A DNA stretch of 11,514 nucleotides, taken from positions 1 through 11,514 of the forward strand of contig QKAA01000071.1 in NCBI GenBank assembly GCA_003247275.1, given 5' to 3'. Below, one piece after another: positions 1 through 6,707 of this stretch. Positions within the stretch are counted from its first letter, which is position 1. Each line of letters starts with the position of its first letter. A program made the position numbers and the translations under genes. Source of the DNA: a bacterium (GTDB lineage: Bacteria > Patescibacteriota > Microgenomatia > UBA1400 > RBG-16-45-19). The notes under the pieces were generated by a model. The model saw only the letters and a list, made by a program, of their open reading frames with translations, had not been told where the DNA came from and did no database searches.

Positions 1-411
1 GGATTTTTAGTCAAATTAACCACCGCCATCACCCTCCACAAGAGAGAACTATCAAATGAGCTAGTGTTGTCTTTGTTGGGGAAAAGTACGGATACGGGCG
101 GAGAATCTGCCCCCCCGCCAATGAGACCGCTGGAACTAACCAAGCGGGTGGCCGATTACTTCAATATTCCGTTAAAGACGCTCAGGGGGAGTGGAAGATC
201 AAGAAAAATTGTGATTCCACGACATATTGCCATGTATTTACTTCGAGTGGATTATCGATTGCCGCTGATGGAAATTGGAGATTTATTCTCGGGGAGAGAT
301 CACACTACCATCATGCATGCAGTGGAAAAAATCACTGCTCAACTACAAACTTCTGAGGCACTGCGCCTGGATGTATCTGAGGTAAGACATCACCTATACC
401 AGGGAGTATAA
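1..411 (+). CDS. dnaA: DnaA, chromosomal replication initiator (3' part only)
   Basis: This is the C-terminal part of DnaA, the AAA+ protein that binds DnaA boxes and opens oriC. The reading frame is open from base 1, so the gene starts left of the window; the internal GTG at 64 is not the start. The 136 visible residues begin with the end of domain III (GFLVKLTTAI, matching the usual RELEGAL.R.. helix). A short variable linker rich in Gly and Pro follows, then domain IV. Domain IV carries ADYFNI at the start of its first helix and the DnaA signature around FSGRDHTTIMHA (about 283-318), whose helix-turn-helix contacts the DnaA box. The gene ends in TAA, and its target sites follow immediately in the intergenic region. 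The family and domain assignment is secure. Confidence 0.97.
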   Translation, partial: GFLVKLTTAITLHKRELSNELVLSLLGKSTDTGGESAPPPMRPLELTKRVADYFNIPLKTLRGSGRSRKIVIPRHIAMYLLRVDYRLPLMEIGDLFSGRDHTTIMHAVEKITAQLQTSEALRLDVSEVRHHLYQGV

Positions 412-415
412 CTAT

Positions 416-472
416 TGTGGAAAACTTTGTGGAAAAAGTGGTGGATTATGTGGGGAAAGTGATTGTGAATAA
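416..472 (-). promoter_or_regulatory. Left DnaA-box cluster (minus-strand orientation)
   Basis: Read on the minus strand, DnaA-box-like 9-mers lie at 416-424 and 428-436 (both TTTTCCACA), 440-448 (TAATCCACC), 449-457 (TTCCCCACA) and 464-472 (TTATTCACA). None is the perfect TTATCCACA. TTATTCACA is a known functional variant, and the others keep the CCAC core. The first box starts 5 bp after the dnaA stop. These may be weaker, ATP-DnaA-dependent sites, or sites for autoregulation or for loading the lower strand. Confidence 0.7.
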
Positions 473-522
473 GTGGACTAAACCAGGCAAACTTTTAAGA
501 GAACCCTCGTTTATTTCGATGA

Positions 523-595
523 TTATCCACCCACTACGGTTTTATCCACAACTTATCCACAATATAATCCACAGAAAAGGCGAGGGTTGTCCACG
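523..595 (+). promoter_or_regulatory. Right DnaA-box cluster with two perfect boxes
   Basis: Plus-strand DnaA boxes lie at 523-531 (TTATCCACC), 542-550 (TTATCCACA, perfect consensus), 553-561 (TTATCCACA, perfect consensus), 565-573 (TAATCCACA) and 587-595 (TTGTCCACG). The two perfect boxes are 11 bp apart start to start, about one helical turn, so bound DnaA molecules would sit on the same DNA face. A further degenerate site, ATTTCCACA, lies at 643-651, directly before the trio repeat. The cluster probably nucleates the DnaA filament that runs rightward into the unwinding region. Confidence 0.85.
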
Positions 596-654
596 AAAAG
601 AAAACCCGATAATAACTCAAGAGGAGAGAGGGTTTTGTCCCGATTTCCACATCT

Positions 655-682
655 CTACTATTACTACTACTAATTTTAATTA
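655..682 (+). promoter_or_regulatory. DnaA-trio repeat and AT-rich unwinding element
   Basis: Bases 655-672 read CTA CTA TTA CTA CTA CTA, so the lower strand is 3'-GAT GAT AAT GAT GAT GAT-5'. This is six consecutive DnaA-trios, the single-strand binding motif described at Bacillus oriC. They begin 3 bp after a degenerate DnaA box (643-651) and run into AATTTTAATTA (672-682). The order box, trio, AT-rich matches the basal unwinding layout. The probable opening site is therefore 655 to about 690. Confidence 0.75.
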
Positions 683-710
683 CCATTCAGTTGGAAAAGT
701 CGTGATAGCA

Positions 711-733
711 TACAATTATTGAAAGAGGGAAGG
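711..733 (+). promoter_or_regulatory. Possible dnaN -10 element and ribosome binding site
   Basis: TACAAT at 711-716 is a 5 of 6 match to the -10 consensus, but no good -35 element lies 17 bp upstream: TTGGAA at 691-696 is only 14 bp away. A purine-rich GAGGGAAGG at about 725-733 precedes the dnaN ATG by 5 nt and is a convincing Shine-Dalgarno sequence. The ribosome binding site is well supported; the promoter is tentative. Confidence 0.45.
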
Positions 734-738
734 CTTTT

Positions 739-1848
739 ATGGAAATTCAAATACTCAAAGAGAACTTGGTTAAAGCAATGCAGGCAATGAATAAGTTTGC
801 CTTAACTAAAGTTCAGTTACCGATTTTGACAAATGTATTAATTGAGGTAGACGATCAGGGAATCTTTTTTACAACAACAAATTTAGAGGTGGGATTACGA
901 TTACGAGTAGCGGGCAAGGTAATGAAGAAAGGTAAAGTGGCGGTTCCAGCTAAAGTCCTGTTTGAGTTAGCTCAGCGCTTACCTTTGGGTGGAGTGTCGC
1001 TGTCAGAGACAAAAGAAGGCCTTCATGTGTCTTCGGGATCAGTTAAAGCCCGAGTTCAAACATCTGCAGTTGAAGACTTTCCTCCTTTTCCGGAGGTGGT
1101 AAAGAAACAGGGAAAATTAACGATTAATGCATTTTCTCAGGCCTTTAATATGATTGGATATGCGGTTTCAACGGATGAAGCTCGACCAACATTGACAGGA
1201 TTTTTATGGAGAATTGAAGAAGGATCACTGGTGGCGACAGATGGTTATCGATTAAGTAAGGTGGATTCGCTGAAAGCTTGGGAGGTGGCGAAGATGACGG
1301 AGCTCTTGATTGCTCCGGGTAAGGCGATGGGACAACTATTGCAGGTGATGGAGGATTTTGGAGTTGAAGAATGTGATTTTGGCTATGACGAGCAATCTCA
1401 GCAGCTATTGTTTTCGGGAGAGGAGTTGCGGATGGCGGTGAGGGTCCTTTCGGGTGACTATCCAAATTATTCGGCAATTTTACCCAAAACGACAGATTTG
1501 GAAATTCAGGTTTCTCGTGAAGAACTGCTTAACGCAGTCAAAGTAACGGAAGTGTTTTCAAGAGACAGTGCCAATATTGTAAAATTAACGATTGATGACA
1601 AAGGAATGGAGCTTTCGGCAAATGCAGCTCAAGTGGGCGAAAATAAAGTCAGAGTGGAGATTAGGAAAATTGTGGGAGATGCGGGGGAAATAGCTTTTAA
1701 CAGTCGATATTTATCTGACTTTTTAACTCATTCTGAGGTGGAACAAGTAGGAATAAAATTGACCGATGCTTTGCGACCAGGATTGTTTTATGAAGTGGGT
1801 AACAACTCGTTTGTTCACGTAATCATGCCGGTTCGGGTGCGAGAATAG
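739..1848 (+). CDS. dnaN: DNA polymerase III beta subunit (sliding clamp)
   Basis: This is the ring-shaped processivity clamp that tethers the replicative polymerase to DNA and also recruits ligase and repair factors. The product has 369 residues, the usual family length, with three clamp domains at about 1-122, 127-247 and 250-369. Recognisable motifs are LPILTNVLIE near 27-36, the RPTLTGF strand at 149-155, TDGYRL at 167-172, GDYPNYSAILP at 239-249 and the C-terminal HVIMPVRV (360-367), which is near-universal in DnaN. The ATG at 739 has a good Shine-Dalgarno sequence 5 nt upstream. The gene follows oriC in the standard dnaA-dnaN order. Its TAG stop is only 3 bp from the stop codon of the convergent minus-strand gene. 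Confidence 0.98.
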   Translation: MEIQILKENLVKAMQAMNKFALTKVQLPILTNVLIEVDDQGIFFTTTNLEVGLRLRVAGKVMKKGKVAVPAKVLFELAQRLPLGGVSLSETKEGLHVSSGSVKARVQTSAVEDFPPFPEVVKKQGKLTINAFSQAFNMIGYAVSTDEARPTLTGFLWRIEEGSLVATDGYRLSKVDSLKAWEVAKMTELLIAPGKAMGQLLQVMEDFGVEECDFGYDEQSQQLLFSGEELRMAVRVLSGDYPNYSAILPKTTDLEIQVSREELLNAVKVTEVFSRDSANIVKLTIDDKGMELSANAAQVGENKVRVEIRKIVGDAGEIAFNSRYLSDFLTHSEVEQVGIKLTDALRPGLFYEVGNNSFVHVIMPVRVRE

Positions 1849-1851
1849 ATT

Positions 1852-2508
1852 TTATTTTGTTTGAACAATGGGCGAGGCAAAGGAAGCGTTGTTTTGGGAT
1901 GAATTTAGCGATGGGTTGTGAGGATTGTAGATAGCGTAAAAAACCTCGATGAGCTCTTGAGTGGATAGTTGACGAGCGGTAAGACCAATACGTCCAAATT
2001 GGCGGGCCAAATGATCGCGTTTAGGTTCGAGGGCAGCGATGGCTTTTTCAATAATATAACTTTTGTCGTAAGGGAGAGTGGTACTTTTGGGCTTGAGGGG
2101 ATTGGAGGAAGAAAGGCCGAGTTCGGTACGGAGGAAGGGGACAATAGCATAGCAGCGCTTATCGAGAACCTGTCTTTCTTTAACTAGACGTTGAACAAAT
2201 TGGCGATATTTATTTAAGCGGTCACGAATAATGGGGTTTGATTGTTGATTTTGTTGATTTTCCAGGAGCTTAACGTAGTTGGTAATGTCCTTTTTTTGAG
2301 AGCGGATTAAGATTTGGATGGGGAAAGTAAGAGAATTTAAGAGAGCAGCATATGCATAAATAATGGCATCCTGCTCTTCTTCGGAAAGAAGGTTAAAATT
2401 GACGGAACCAATTTGGAGAACGAGAGCACAACTCCCGTCTTTTAGAACGAGAATATTTTGAGTGATATCTTCAATATCGAGATGGCTTTGGGTGGTAGGA
2501 GTGGACAT
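1852..2508 (-). CDS. VirB4/TraC N-terminal-like protein without ATPase domain
   Basis: A 218-residue soluble protein resembling the N-terminal domain of VirB4/TraC, the T4SS ATPase family. Supporting features are LVLQIGSVNFNLLSEEEQDAI (about 29-49), then LLNSLTFPIQILIRS (56-70), DITNYVKLL (74-82), KRCYAIVPF (117-125) and a late GLTARQLSTQELIEVFYAIY (175-194). This order matches the VirB4 N-terminal family pattern of an Nf.L..EEq motif, an LLnsl.fPiqi strand and a terminal L.t.EL..lf helix. There is no Walker A or B motif, so the protein cannot hydrolyse ATP alone. It probably pairs with a separate VirB4 ATPase encoded elsewhere. The start at 2508 has AAGGA 7 nt upstream. It is the last gene of the cassette, 13 bp after the PrgI-like gene, and ends tail-to-tail with dnaN. 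The assignment rests on pattern recognition, without a database search. Confidence 0.7.
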   Translation of the reverse strand: MSTPTTQSHLDIEDITQNILVLKDGSCALVLQIGSVNFNLLSEEEQDAIIYAYAALLNSLTFPIQILIRSQKKDITNYVKLLENQQNQQSNPIIRDRLNKYRQFVQRLVKERQVLDKRCYAIVPFLRTELGLSSSNPLKPKSTTLPYDKSYIIEKAIAALEPKRDHLARQFGRIGLTARQLSTQELIEVFYAIYNPHNPSLNSSQNNASFASPIVQTK

Positions 2509-2521
2509 GTTTTTCCTTTAT

Positions 2522-3631
2522 TTATGCTTTAGCCTGAATTTTGAGAGGGTTAACAATTTGACCGGTGAGAGCCAATTCGATTGTATCAAAATTATGTCCA
2601 GGCTTGTCGACGTTCAGGCGGTAAGTACCGCGTCTTAGGGGGGTGGTAGAGAAGAATTGTCCTAGTTGGTTGGTCTTGGTAGCTCTGACGGGCATACCGG
2701 TTTCGTCGACAACCTCAACGATGGCGTTGCTGATAATTTTTTCTTGAGCGTCGATGACCATGCCAACAAGGGTGTTGGGCGTAGTGGGGGTGGAGGGGAA
2801 AGGAAGATCAGCAGAGGTGGTGGCAGCAGTAGCAGGAGCTTCGGTTTGGGTGGCAATAGTTTGAGAGAGGGGCTGAGCTTCGGCGGGGGCGGAAGGAGTG
2901 GAACTTTCCATGGTTTTTTCTTCAGCAGCTGAGCGTTGGTTGCGGATGGAAACAGTATTTTGATTAACTACCCCTTGAGGAGAATTTGAAGAGGATTGAG
3001 ATTCTTGATTGGATTTTTCTGTTGATTCAACTTCGGTGGTTGGAGAAACTGGAGGAGCGGCTGTGTCAACATTTATATTTACTTGAGCAACGGGAGCACC
3101 GATGGCTGAGGGCGCGGGTTGCATGGGTATGGCGGCGGTTCCGAGAGAGAAAAGAGAAAGAGCATTTTGAGCTGAGGCATTTTCGCGAAGGTCAATATCG
3201 TTTTGGTGATCATTGGGGAGGGTGGTGAGATACGAGTGAAGCCCTTGTTGACGACGAATAGCAGCAATTTTGGAAATTTCATCAATGTCGGCGGCGGTAT
3301 TAGTGTTTTGATTGGGGGTGAAGGAAAAGAAATCGGGGCTTTTGGGAATTTTTTGCCAGACGAAAAAGGTGGGGCGGTAAATAGCGCGGATATAGTTGAC
3401 GACCCACTGATCGAGAGGACGTTCTTCTAAGGGCAAGAAAGCGACAGCGAAACCTCCCATGGCAGAGATAAGAATTAAAAACCATTTGATAAAAAAGAAG
3501 AGGTTGGTGTAATAAAAAGTGATGGCGGCACCAATGCCAAAAGCCAGGATCATGAACTGTTTAATAGTCATGTCACCGATAAGTCGGAATTGGTAGCCGG
3601 TGACGTTTTGGGGGATGGGGTGTTGAATCAT
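2522..3631 (-). CDS. PrgI/VirB3-like T4SS membrane protein with C-terminal beta-sandwich-like domain
   Basis: The 369-residue product starts with a PrgI-like region: a Pro-rich amphipathic N-terminus with IPQNVTGYQFRLIGDMTIKQ (about 6-25), then two membrane segments (about 26-43 and 46-66) and LEERPLDQWVVNYIRAIYRP (68-87). PrgI proteins are the Gram-positive counterpart of VirB3, inner-membrane partners of VirB4. A long low-complexity Pro/Ala/Ser/Thr/Gln linker covers about 160-285. Residues 286-369 (LVGMVIDAQEKIISNAIVEVVDETG... GTYRLNVDKPGH) look like a carboxypeptidase-regulatory or Cna-B type beta-sandwich. The ATG is 4 nt after the upstream gene's stop and no clear Shine-Dalgarno sequence is seen, so translation is probably coupled. 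PrgI alone is only about 100-130 residues, so the extension is notable. Confidence 0.75.
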   Translation of the reverse strand: MIQHPIPQNVTGYQFRLIGDMTIKQFMILAFGIGAAITFYYTNLFFFIKWFLILISAMGGFAVAFLPLEERPLDQWVVNYIRAIYRPTFFVWQKIPKSPDFFSFTPNQNTNTAADIDEISKIAAIRRQQGLHSYLTTLPNDHQNDIDLRENASAQNALSLFSLGTAAIPMQPAPSAIGAPVAQVNINVDTAAPPVSPTTEVESTEKSNQESQSSSNSPQGVVNQNTVSIRNQRSAAEEKTMESSTPSAPAEAQPLSQTIATQTEAPATAATTSADLPFPSTPTTPNTLVGMVIDAQEKIISNAIVEVVDETGMPVRATKTNQLGQFFSTTPLRRGTYRLNVDKPGHNFDTIELALTGQIVNPLKIQAKA

Positions 3632-3635
3632 AATT

Positions 3636-4637
3636 CTAGTATTCTTTAGCTGGAGTTAGATATACTACACCATAATATAAGTTTGAATCATTACTGTCTT
3701 GAGCAATTCCACTTATTTCATATGTTAGTCTCGTGAGGTTTAGGTTTGGATCATAAAGATAAGCTGGTTTAATATTTTGCACTTTGATTGTTGTGTAGTC
3801 GGGAACGAGAGGTCCTTCAAATGTTAAATTTGGGGTTGTTTGAAATAAAATTCCACCACCTTGTGAAATTGTTTTAATTGCTTTTTCTGGAGGAATTGTG
3901 TTTTGGTTGTTTGTCGAAATCAGTTCTGGAAGCACATAGTAGAATAGTTGAATTATTTCTCCATCGCTCCCAATGATAACTTTTATTGTCTCTGCCGACC
4001 TATCTGATAAATGGAGAGGAAAACCGTCGATGGTATAGCCGTAAGTGATGTTTGTGGTGTTGGCGCTTGTTGGTTCTGACAATATATTTCCACTATTGCC
4101 TTGGGTTAGCGAATAATTTTGTGAGATTGTTTGGAGGGAAACATTCGGTGGTAAATCTAATTTTTCCTGAATATATTGAGTGGCGAGACTATTTGCTTGA
4201 GAGAAGGGTAGAGCGGGAGGGCTAAGATTCTCGCTAGTTTTGCTGGTGAAAAAGACAGTATTAAAAGGTCTCTCTATCGATAGGATTAAACTTTTCGAAT
4301 TTTCTTTCCATAAATATCTAGTAGAGTCCTTATTTGTTTGGAGAGGCGCCTCTAAATCTAAACCAAATTTTTTTAGAAGGGTTTCTTTGTTGAGGTTTTG
4401 TTGTCTAACTTGGTATTCTTTGTCTGGGACTTTAACATCGTCGCTTGCGTTTGAGAAATCAAAAGAGAGATTGTTGGGCTCCTTTAATAGGGGAGAGACA
4501 TTAGTTATTGGTATGTTGGCTGTGTTGGGTGAGCCGCCTTTTCTTATTTGAATTAACAACAAAACAATTGTAGTAAAAAACAACACTCCAATTATTATTG
4601 TTGTTAATTTTTTCCCCTGTATCAATTTTGTAAACAT
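3636..4637 (-). CDS. Single-pass membrane protein with exported domain, T4SS-cassette member
   Basis: Not assigned to a family. With the ATG at 4637 it has 333 residues: a short basic cytoplasmic N-terminus (MFTKLIQGKK), one membrane helix (about 11-30, LTTIIIGVLFFTTIVLLLIQ), then IRKGG and an exported Asn/Ser/Thr-rich domain of about 300 residues. The later part (about 199-233, YGYTIDGFPL then IKVIIGSDGEIIQLFYY; 289-326, IKPAYLYDPN... YYGVVYLTP) resembles PepSY/YycI-like extracytoplasmic domains. By position and topology it could instead fill the VirB8/TcpC role of a T4SS. The chosen start follows GGAGG by 3 nt; ATG 4649 and TTG 4667 are in-frame alternatives. The gene overlaps the 3' end of the M23 gene by 16 bp, and its stop lies 4 nt before the PrgI-like start, so it is co-expressed with both. 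That it is a gene is near certain; its function is open. Confidence 0.8.
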   Translation of the reverse strand: MFTKLIQGKKLTTIIIGVLFFTTIVLLLIQIRKGGSPNTANIPITNVSPLLKEPNNLSFDFSNASDDVKVPDKEYQVRQQNLNKETLLKKFGLDLEAPLQTNKDSTRYLWKENSKSLILSIERPFNTVFFTSKTSENLSPPALPFSQANSLATQYIQEKLDLPPNVSLQTISQNYSLTQGNSGNILSEPTSANTTNITYGYTIDGFPLHLSDRSAETIKVIIGSDGEIIQLFYYVLPELISTNNQNTIPPEKAIKTISQGGGILFQTTPNLTFEGPLVPDYTTIKVQNIKPAYLYDPNLNLTRLTYEISGIAQDSNDSNLYYGVVYLTPAKEY

Positions 4638-6628
4638 ATTCCTCCACATTCTTGTAGATTGCTGCAATAGTCTGGAATATTTAATGATTCTTGAGGTAGA
4701 ACATCTTGAACGGCTCCTCCTCTTACTTCGAAATGAAGGTGAGCATCTCCCATTCCGGTTGTGTCGGCCGTCCCGATTGTTGTTCCAATTTCTACAGTTC
4801 CTCCAACGGCCACCTGAATATCAATCATATGAGCATAGAGTATTTGAATGTCTTTTCCATTAACGTTGGAATTTATAATGACATGATTTCCGTAATTTCC
4901 TGGTCCGCCCGGTTCTCCAGCACTTAAGCTATCGTATATATATGAGACCGTTCCTTGCGTAACGCTGTTTACTGTAACAAATCCCGGGCACATGTAGGTC
5001 ATAATATCGATTGCATTTAATTTTGACATTGAATGAGTGCCCGCATACGGACCCTGAGTAATGCAACCGCATTGAACTGGCCACGAACAATCTTCACCCT
5101 CACATCCCTCTCTTCCAGATAGCCCGCTGATGGAGTCGGTTTGCATGGCGGTGATTTTTTCGGGACTGGCTCCAGAAAGATTGAAAAAAGCGAGGACAGC
5201 CAAGATGCCGATAACGATAAGGAGGACCACACCAGCAGCAGCTAAAACTTCTGGTCCAAGAGCAACAGCTATTTTAGTGATGAGGGACCCTAGGCCTTGA
5301 GCGGCTTTGACTCCCAGCTTGCCCAAACCCTTGGCTCCGCTTTTGATAAAGTTTCCTAACCCTCGGGCTCCGGTTTTGACAAAGTTGTTGAAATTATTAT
5401 TCGAGAATATTTTTCCGACTTGCGTGCCTTGCTGGTTTTTATAAAAACCAAAATTGAATGGAGATCCCTGTCTGTTTTTTGAAAACGATTTAATAAATCT
5501 TTTGAATCGACTAAAGTTGTTTTTGATGGTTTGTTGTTCTTTGATGAATTTGTTGATGAGTTTAAAAACTCGATTTAGTTGGAAACCCTGTTCTTTTTCA
5601 AGCTGTTCACTTGATTGAATATCAGCATCCTCAATGGCTTGATCGATATTGCTGGGGGAATATGATGGGGTTTCTGGTGCCGGGGCGGAAGTGGAGCTTG
5701 CGGGGGCGTTGGGATTTATTTCTGCCACAATATCTTCGGGGGTTTTATTTATTTGTAAAAGGATGTGCTGTATGTTTTCTGAGTTGAGGTTGTTAGCCTC
5801 TGCTATTGATTGAAGCTTGTGAATTTTAGGATCAAGGGATGCGGTTTCATATAGTTTGGCCGTATAGTCGGCGAAACGCCTGAGAGCACTTGAATCAATT
5901 TGATTTGTGTCAACGCCGTGTTTTTTGAGCCTGTTTTTAATGAGTTCGTTAATGTTGACAGGTTTGTTAAGGGGAGTGGTTAAAATATCCCCAAGAAGGT
6001 CTTGATGGATGTCATTGGCAATTTTGGCTTGTTTTTCAGGAGCTGCTGAGCTAAGTCCAATGGCGACAATTTTGTCTAGTTCTGGTTTGAGGGTGGGAAT
6101 ATTGTTGGGTCCAACAATTAAAGGGGATTGAATCTGTTGGAGTAATCGAGAGGTGAGTCCATCACCGTCGATGGGTTTAAGATAATCTTTTATTGGCTCA
6201 AAGGTTTCATGAACTTGGTTGTTTGTTCGAATAACTTCTTGCAATACATCTTCTGGTTTTATATTGCTGGGGCCAGCAGAAAGACTCACAGCAAGACGAA
6301 CGTGAGGTTCTGAGGCTTGAGATATTTTTTTGGCTAACTCGTAGGAGAGAGAATTCAGGTTCTGTTGAGGATCAAGCGTGGTTCGTTGGATAAGGTAATT
6401 GATTTCTTGTTTTGTTCCAGGGTGATTAAGGAGGCGGTTTGTTTGATCGATAGCAATTGTTTTGTTGAGTTCGTTTCTTAAATAATTAATCGTTGTGTTA
6501 TAGAGGGAGGACCTTAAGTCTTTAAGTTGATCAAGCGTTGTTTGGATGTTTTCTGCTTGGGGAGAATTGGGAGTTGTGGGGCTGGAGAGGCTGTCTTTTG
6601 TGGTGTTGGTGGAGTCATTTTGTGGCAT
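4622..6628 (-). CDS. Membrane-anchored M23 (LytM-type) peptidoglycan hydrolase of the T4SS cassette
   Basis: From the ATG at 6628 the protein has 668 residues. Residues 1-305 are a soluble, helix-rich cytoplasmic region, followed by a Pro/Ser/Ala stretch (307-325) and a basic region (350-415). Three 11-residue Gly-rich repeats (GARGLGNFIKS and similar, about 417-449) lead into one membrane helix (about 461-482). The exported C-terminus is an M23 peptidase domain, with NAIDI and Asp541, GNYGNHVII (577-585), YAH (His600) and HLHFE (His630, His632). The first zinc-ligand His is probably His532, so the usual HxxxD spacing is altered to Hx8D. All eight cysteines (509, 514, 520, 522, 547, 655, 661, 665) lie in the exported part, suggesting disulfides. 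Conjugation T4SSs of Gram-positive bacteria carry such a wall-opening hydrolase (VirB1/PrgK role). The open frame extends to ATG 6712, but that would run into the divergent gene's promoter and start. It ends in TGA. Confidence 0.85.
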   Translation of the reverse strand: MPQNDSTNTTKDSLSSPTTPNSPQAENIQTTLDQLKDLRSSLYNTTINYLRNELNKTIAIDQTNRLLNHPGTKQEINYLIQRTTLDPQQNLNSLSYELAKKISQASEPHVRLAVSLSAGPSNIKPEDVLQEVIRTNNQVHETFEPIKDYLKPIDGDGLTSRLLQQIQSPLIVGPNNIPTLKPELDKIVAIGLSSAAPEKQAKIANDIHQDLLGDILTTPLNKPVNINELIKNRLKKHGVDTNQIDSSALRRFADYTAKLYETASLDPKIHKLQSIAEANNLNSENIQHILLQINKTPEDIVAEINPNAPASSTSAPAPETPSYSPSNIDQAIEDADIQSSEQLEKEQGFQLNRVFKLINKFIKEQQTIKNNFSRFKRFIKSFSKNRQGSPFNFGFYKNQQGTQVGKIFSNNNFNNFVKTGARGLGNFIKSGAKGLGKLGVKAAQGLGSLITKIAVALGPEVLAAAGVVLLIVIGILAVLAFFNLSGASPEKITAMQTDSISGLSGREGCEGEDCSWPVQCGCITQGPYAGTHSMSKLNAIDIMTYMCPGFVTVNSVTQGTVSYIYDSLSAGEPGGPGNYGNHVIINSNVNGKDIQILYAHMIDIQVAVGGTVEIGTTIGTADTTGMGDAHLHFEVRGGAVQDVLPQESLNIPDYCSNLQECGGICLQN
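5281..5377 (-). repeat. Three degenerate 33-bp (11-codon) tandem repeats
   Basis: Within the M23 gene, units VKTGARGLGNF, IKSGAKGLGKL and GVKAAQGLGSL follow each other directly before the membrane helix. At DNA level the first two remain similar: a 21-bp block at 5333-5353 recurs at 5366-5386, exactly 33 bp apart, with two mismatches. An 11-residue period corresponds to three helical turns, so the segment would form a basic amphipathic helix on the cytoplasmic face. Confidence 0.7.
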
Positions 6629-6634
6629 GTGAGT

Positions 6635-6664
6635 ATTGTACCAGGGAAGACTATGAGGTTTGAA
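6635..6664 (-). promoter_or_regulatory. Candidate leaderless promoter of the secretion-like operon
   Basis: On the minus strand TACAAT (6640 to 6635) is a 5 of 6 match to -10. It lies 6 nt before the ATG at 6628, so transcription 7 nt downstream would begin exactly at that A. A weak -35, TTCAAA (6664 to 6659), sits 18 bp upstream. No Shine-Dalgarno sequence is seen. This supports both a leaderless mRNA and the choice of start 6628. Confidence 0.45.
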
Positions 6665-6698
6665 GTTCTTTTCAATATGTTTTGTTTGTTCTTGAGTA

Positions 6699-6707
6699 TG
6701 GTAAAAT
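6699..6707 (+). promoter_or_regulatory. Candidate extended -10 promoter of the rightward gene pair
   Basis: TGGTAAAAT at 6699-6707 matches an extended -10 (TGn followed by TAAAAT). Transcription would begin near 6714, leaving a leader of about 5 nt before the ATG at 6719. No good -35 element is seen, which extended -10 promoters can tolerate. With the opposite promoter at 6635-6664 it forms a compact divergent control region. Confidence 0.35.

Larger units (their letters stand above)
412..738. other. oriC: oriC: replication origin between dnaA and dnaN
   Basis: This 327-bp stretch has no credible gene. It holds many DnaA-box-like 9-mers, in two clusters of opposite orientation. Downstream of them lie six DnaA-trio units and an AT-rich stretch (672-682), then the dnaN leader. 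Location between dnaA and dnaN, box density and trio repeats together make this the likely chromosomal origin. A 101-codon open frame crosses it from 417, but its sequence is dictated by the repeated boxes and is not considered a gene. Confidence 0.9.

Noticed and set aside
64..411. DnaA read as a separate 115-residue gene starting at GTG 64
   Set aside because: The frame is open to the window edge and the upstream residues match the end of DnaA domain III, so this is one truncated gene.
417..722. A 101-codon plus-strand frame between dnaA and dnaN
   Set aside because: It lies entirely over DnaA boxes and trio repeats, has no ribosome binding site and its residues simply follow the repeated 9-mers; it is origin DNA.
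4622..4624. Possible recoding of TGA to Gly (as in Gracilibacteria), since the M23 gene ends in TGA
   Set aside because: dnaN and all other genes read full length with no internal TGA, and a TGA stop here gives a sensible protein end; recoded genomes show many in-frame TGA codons.
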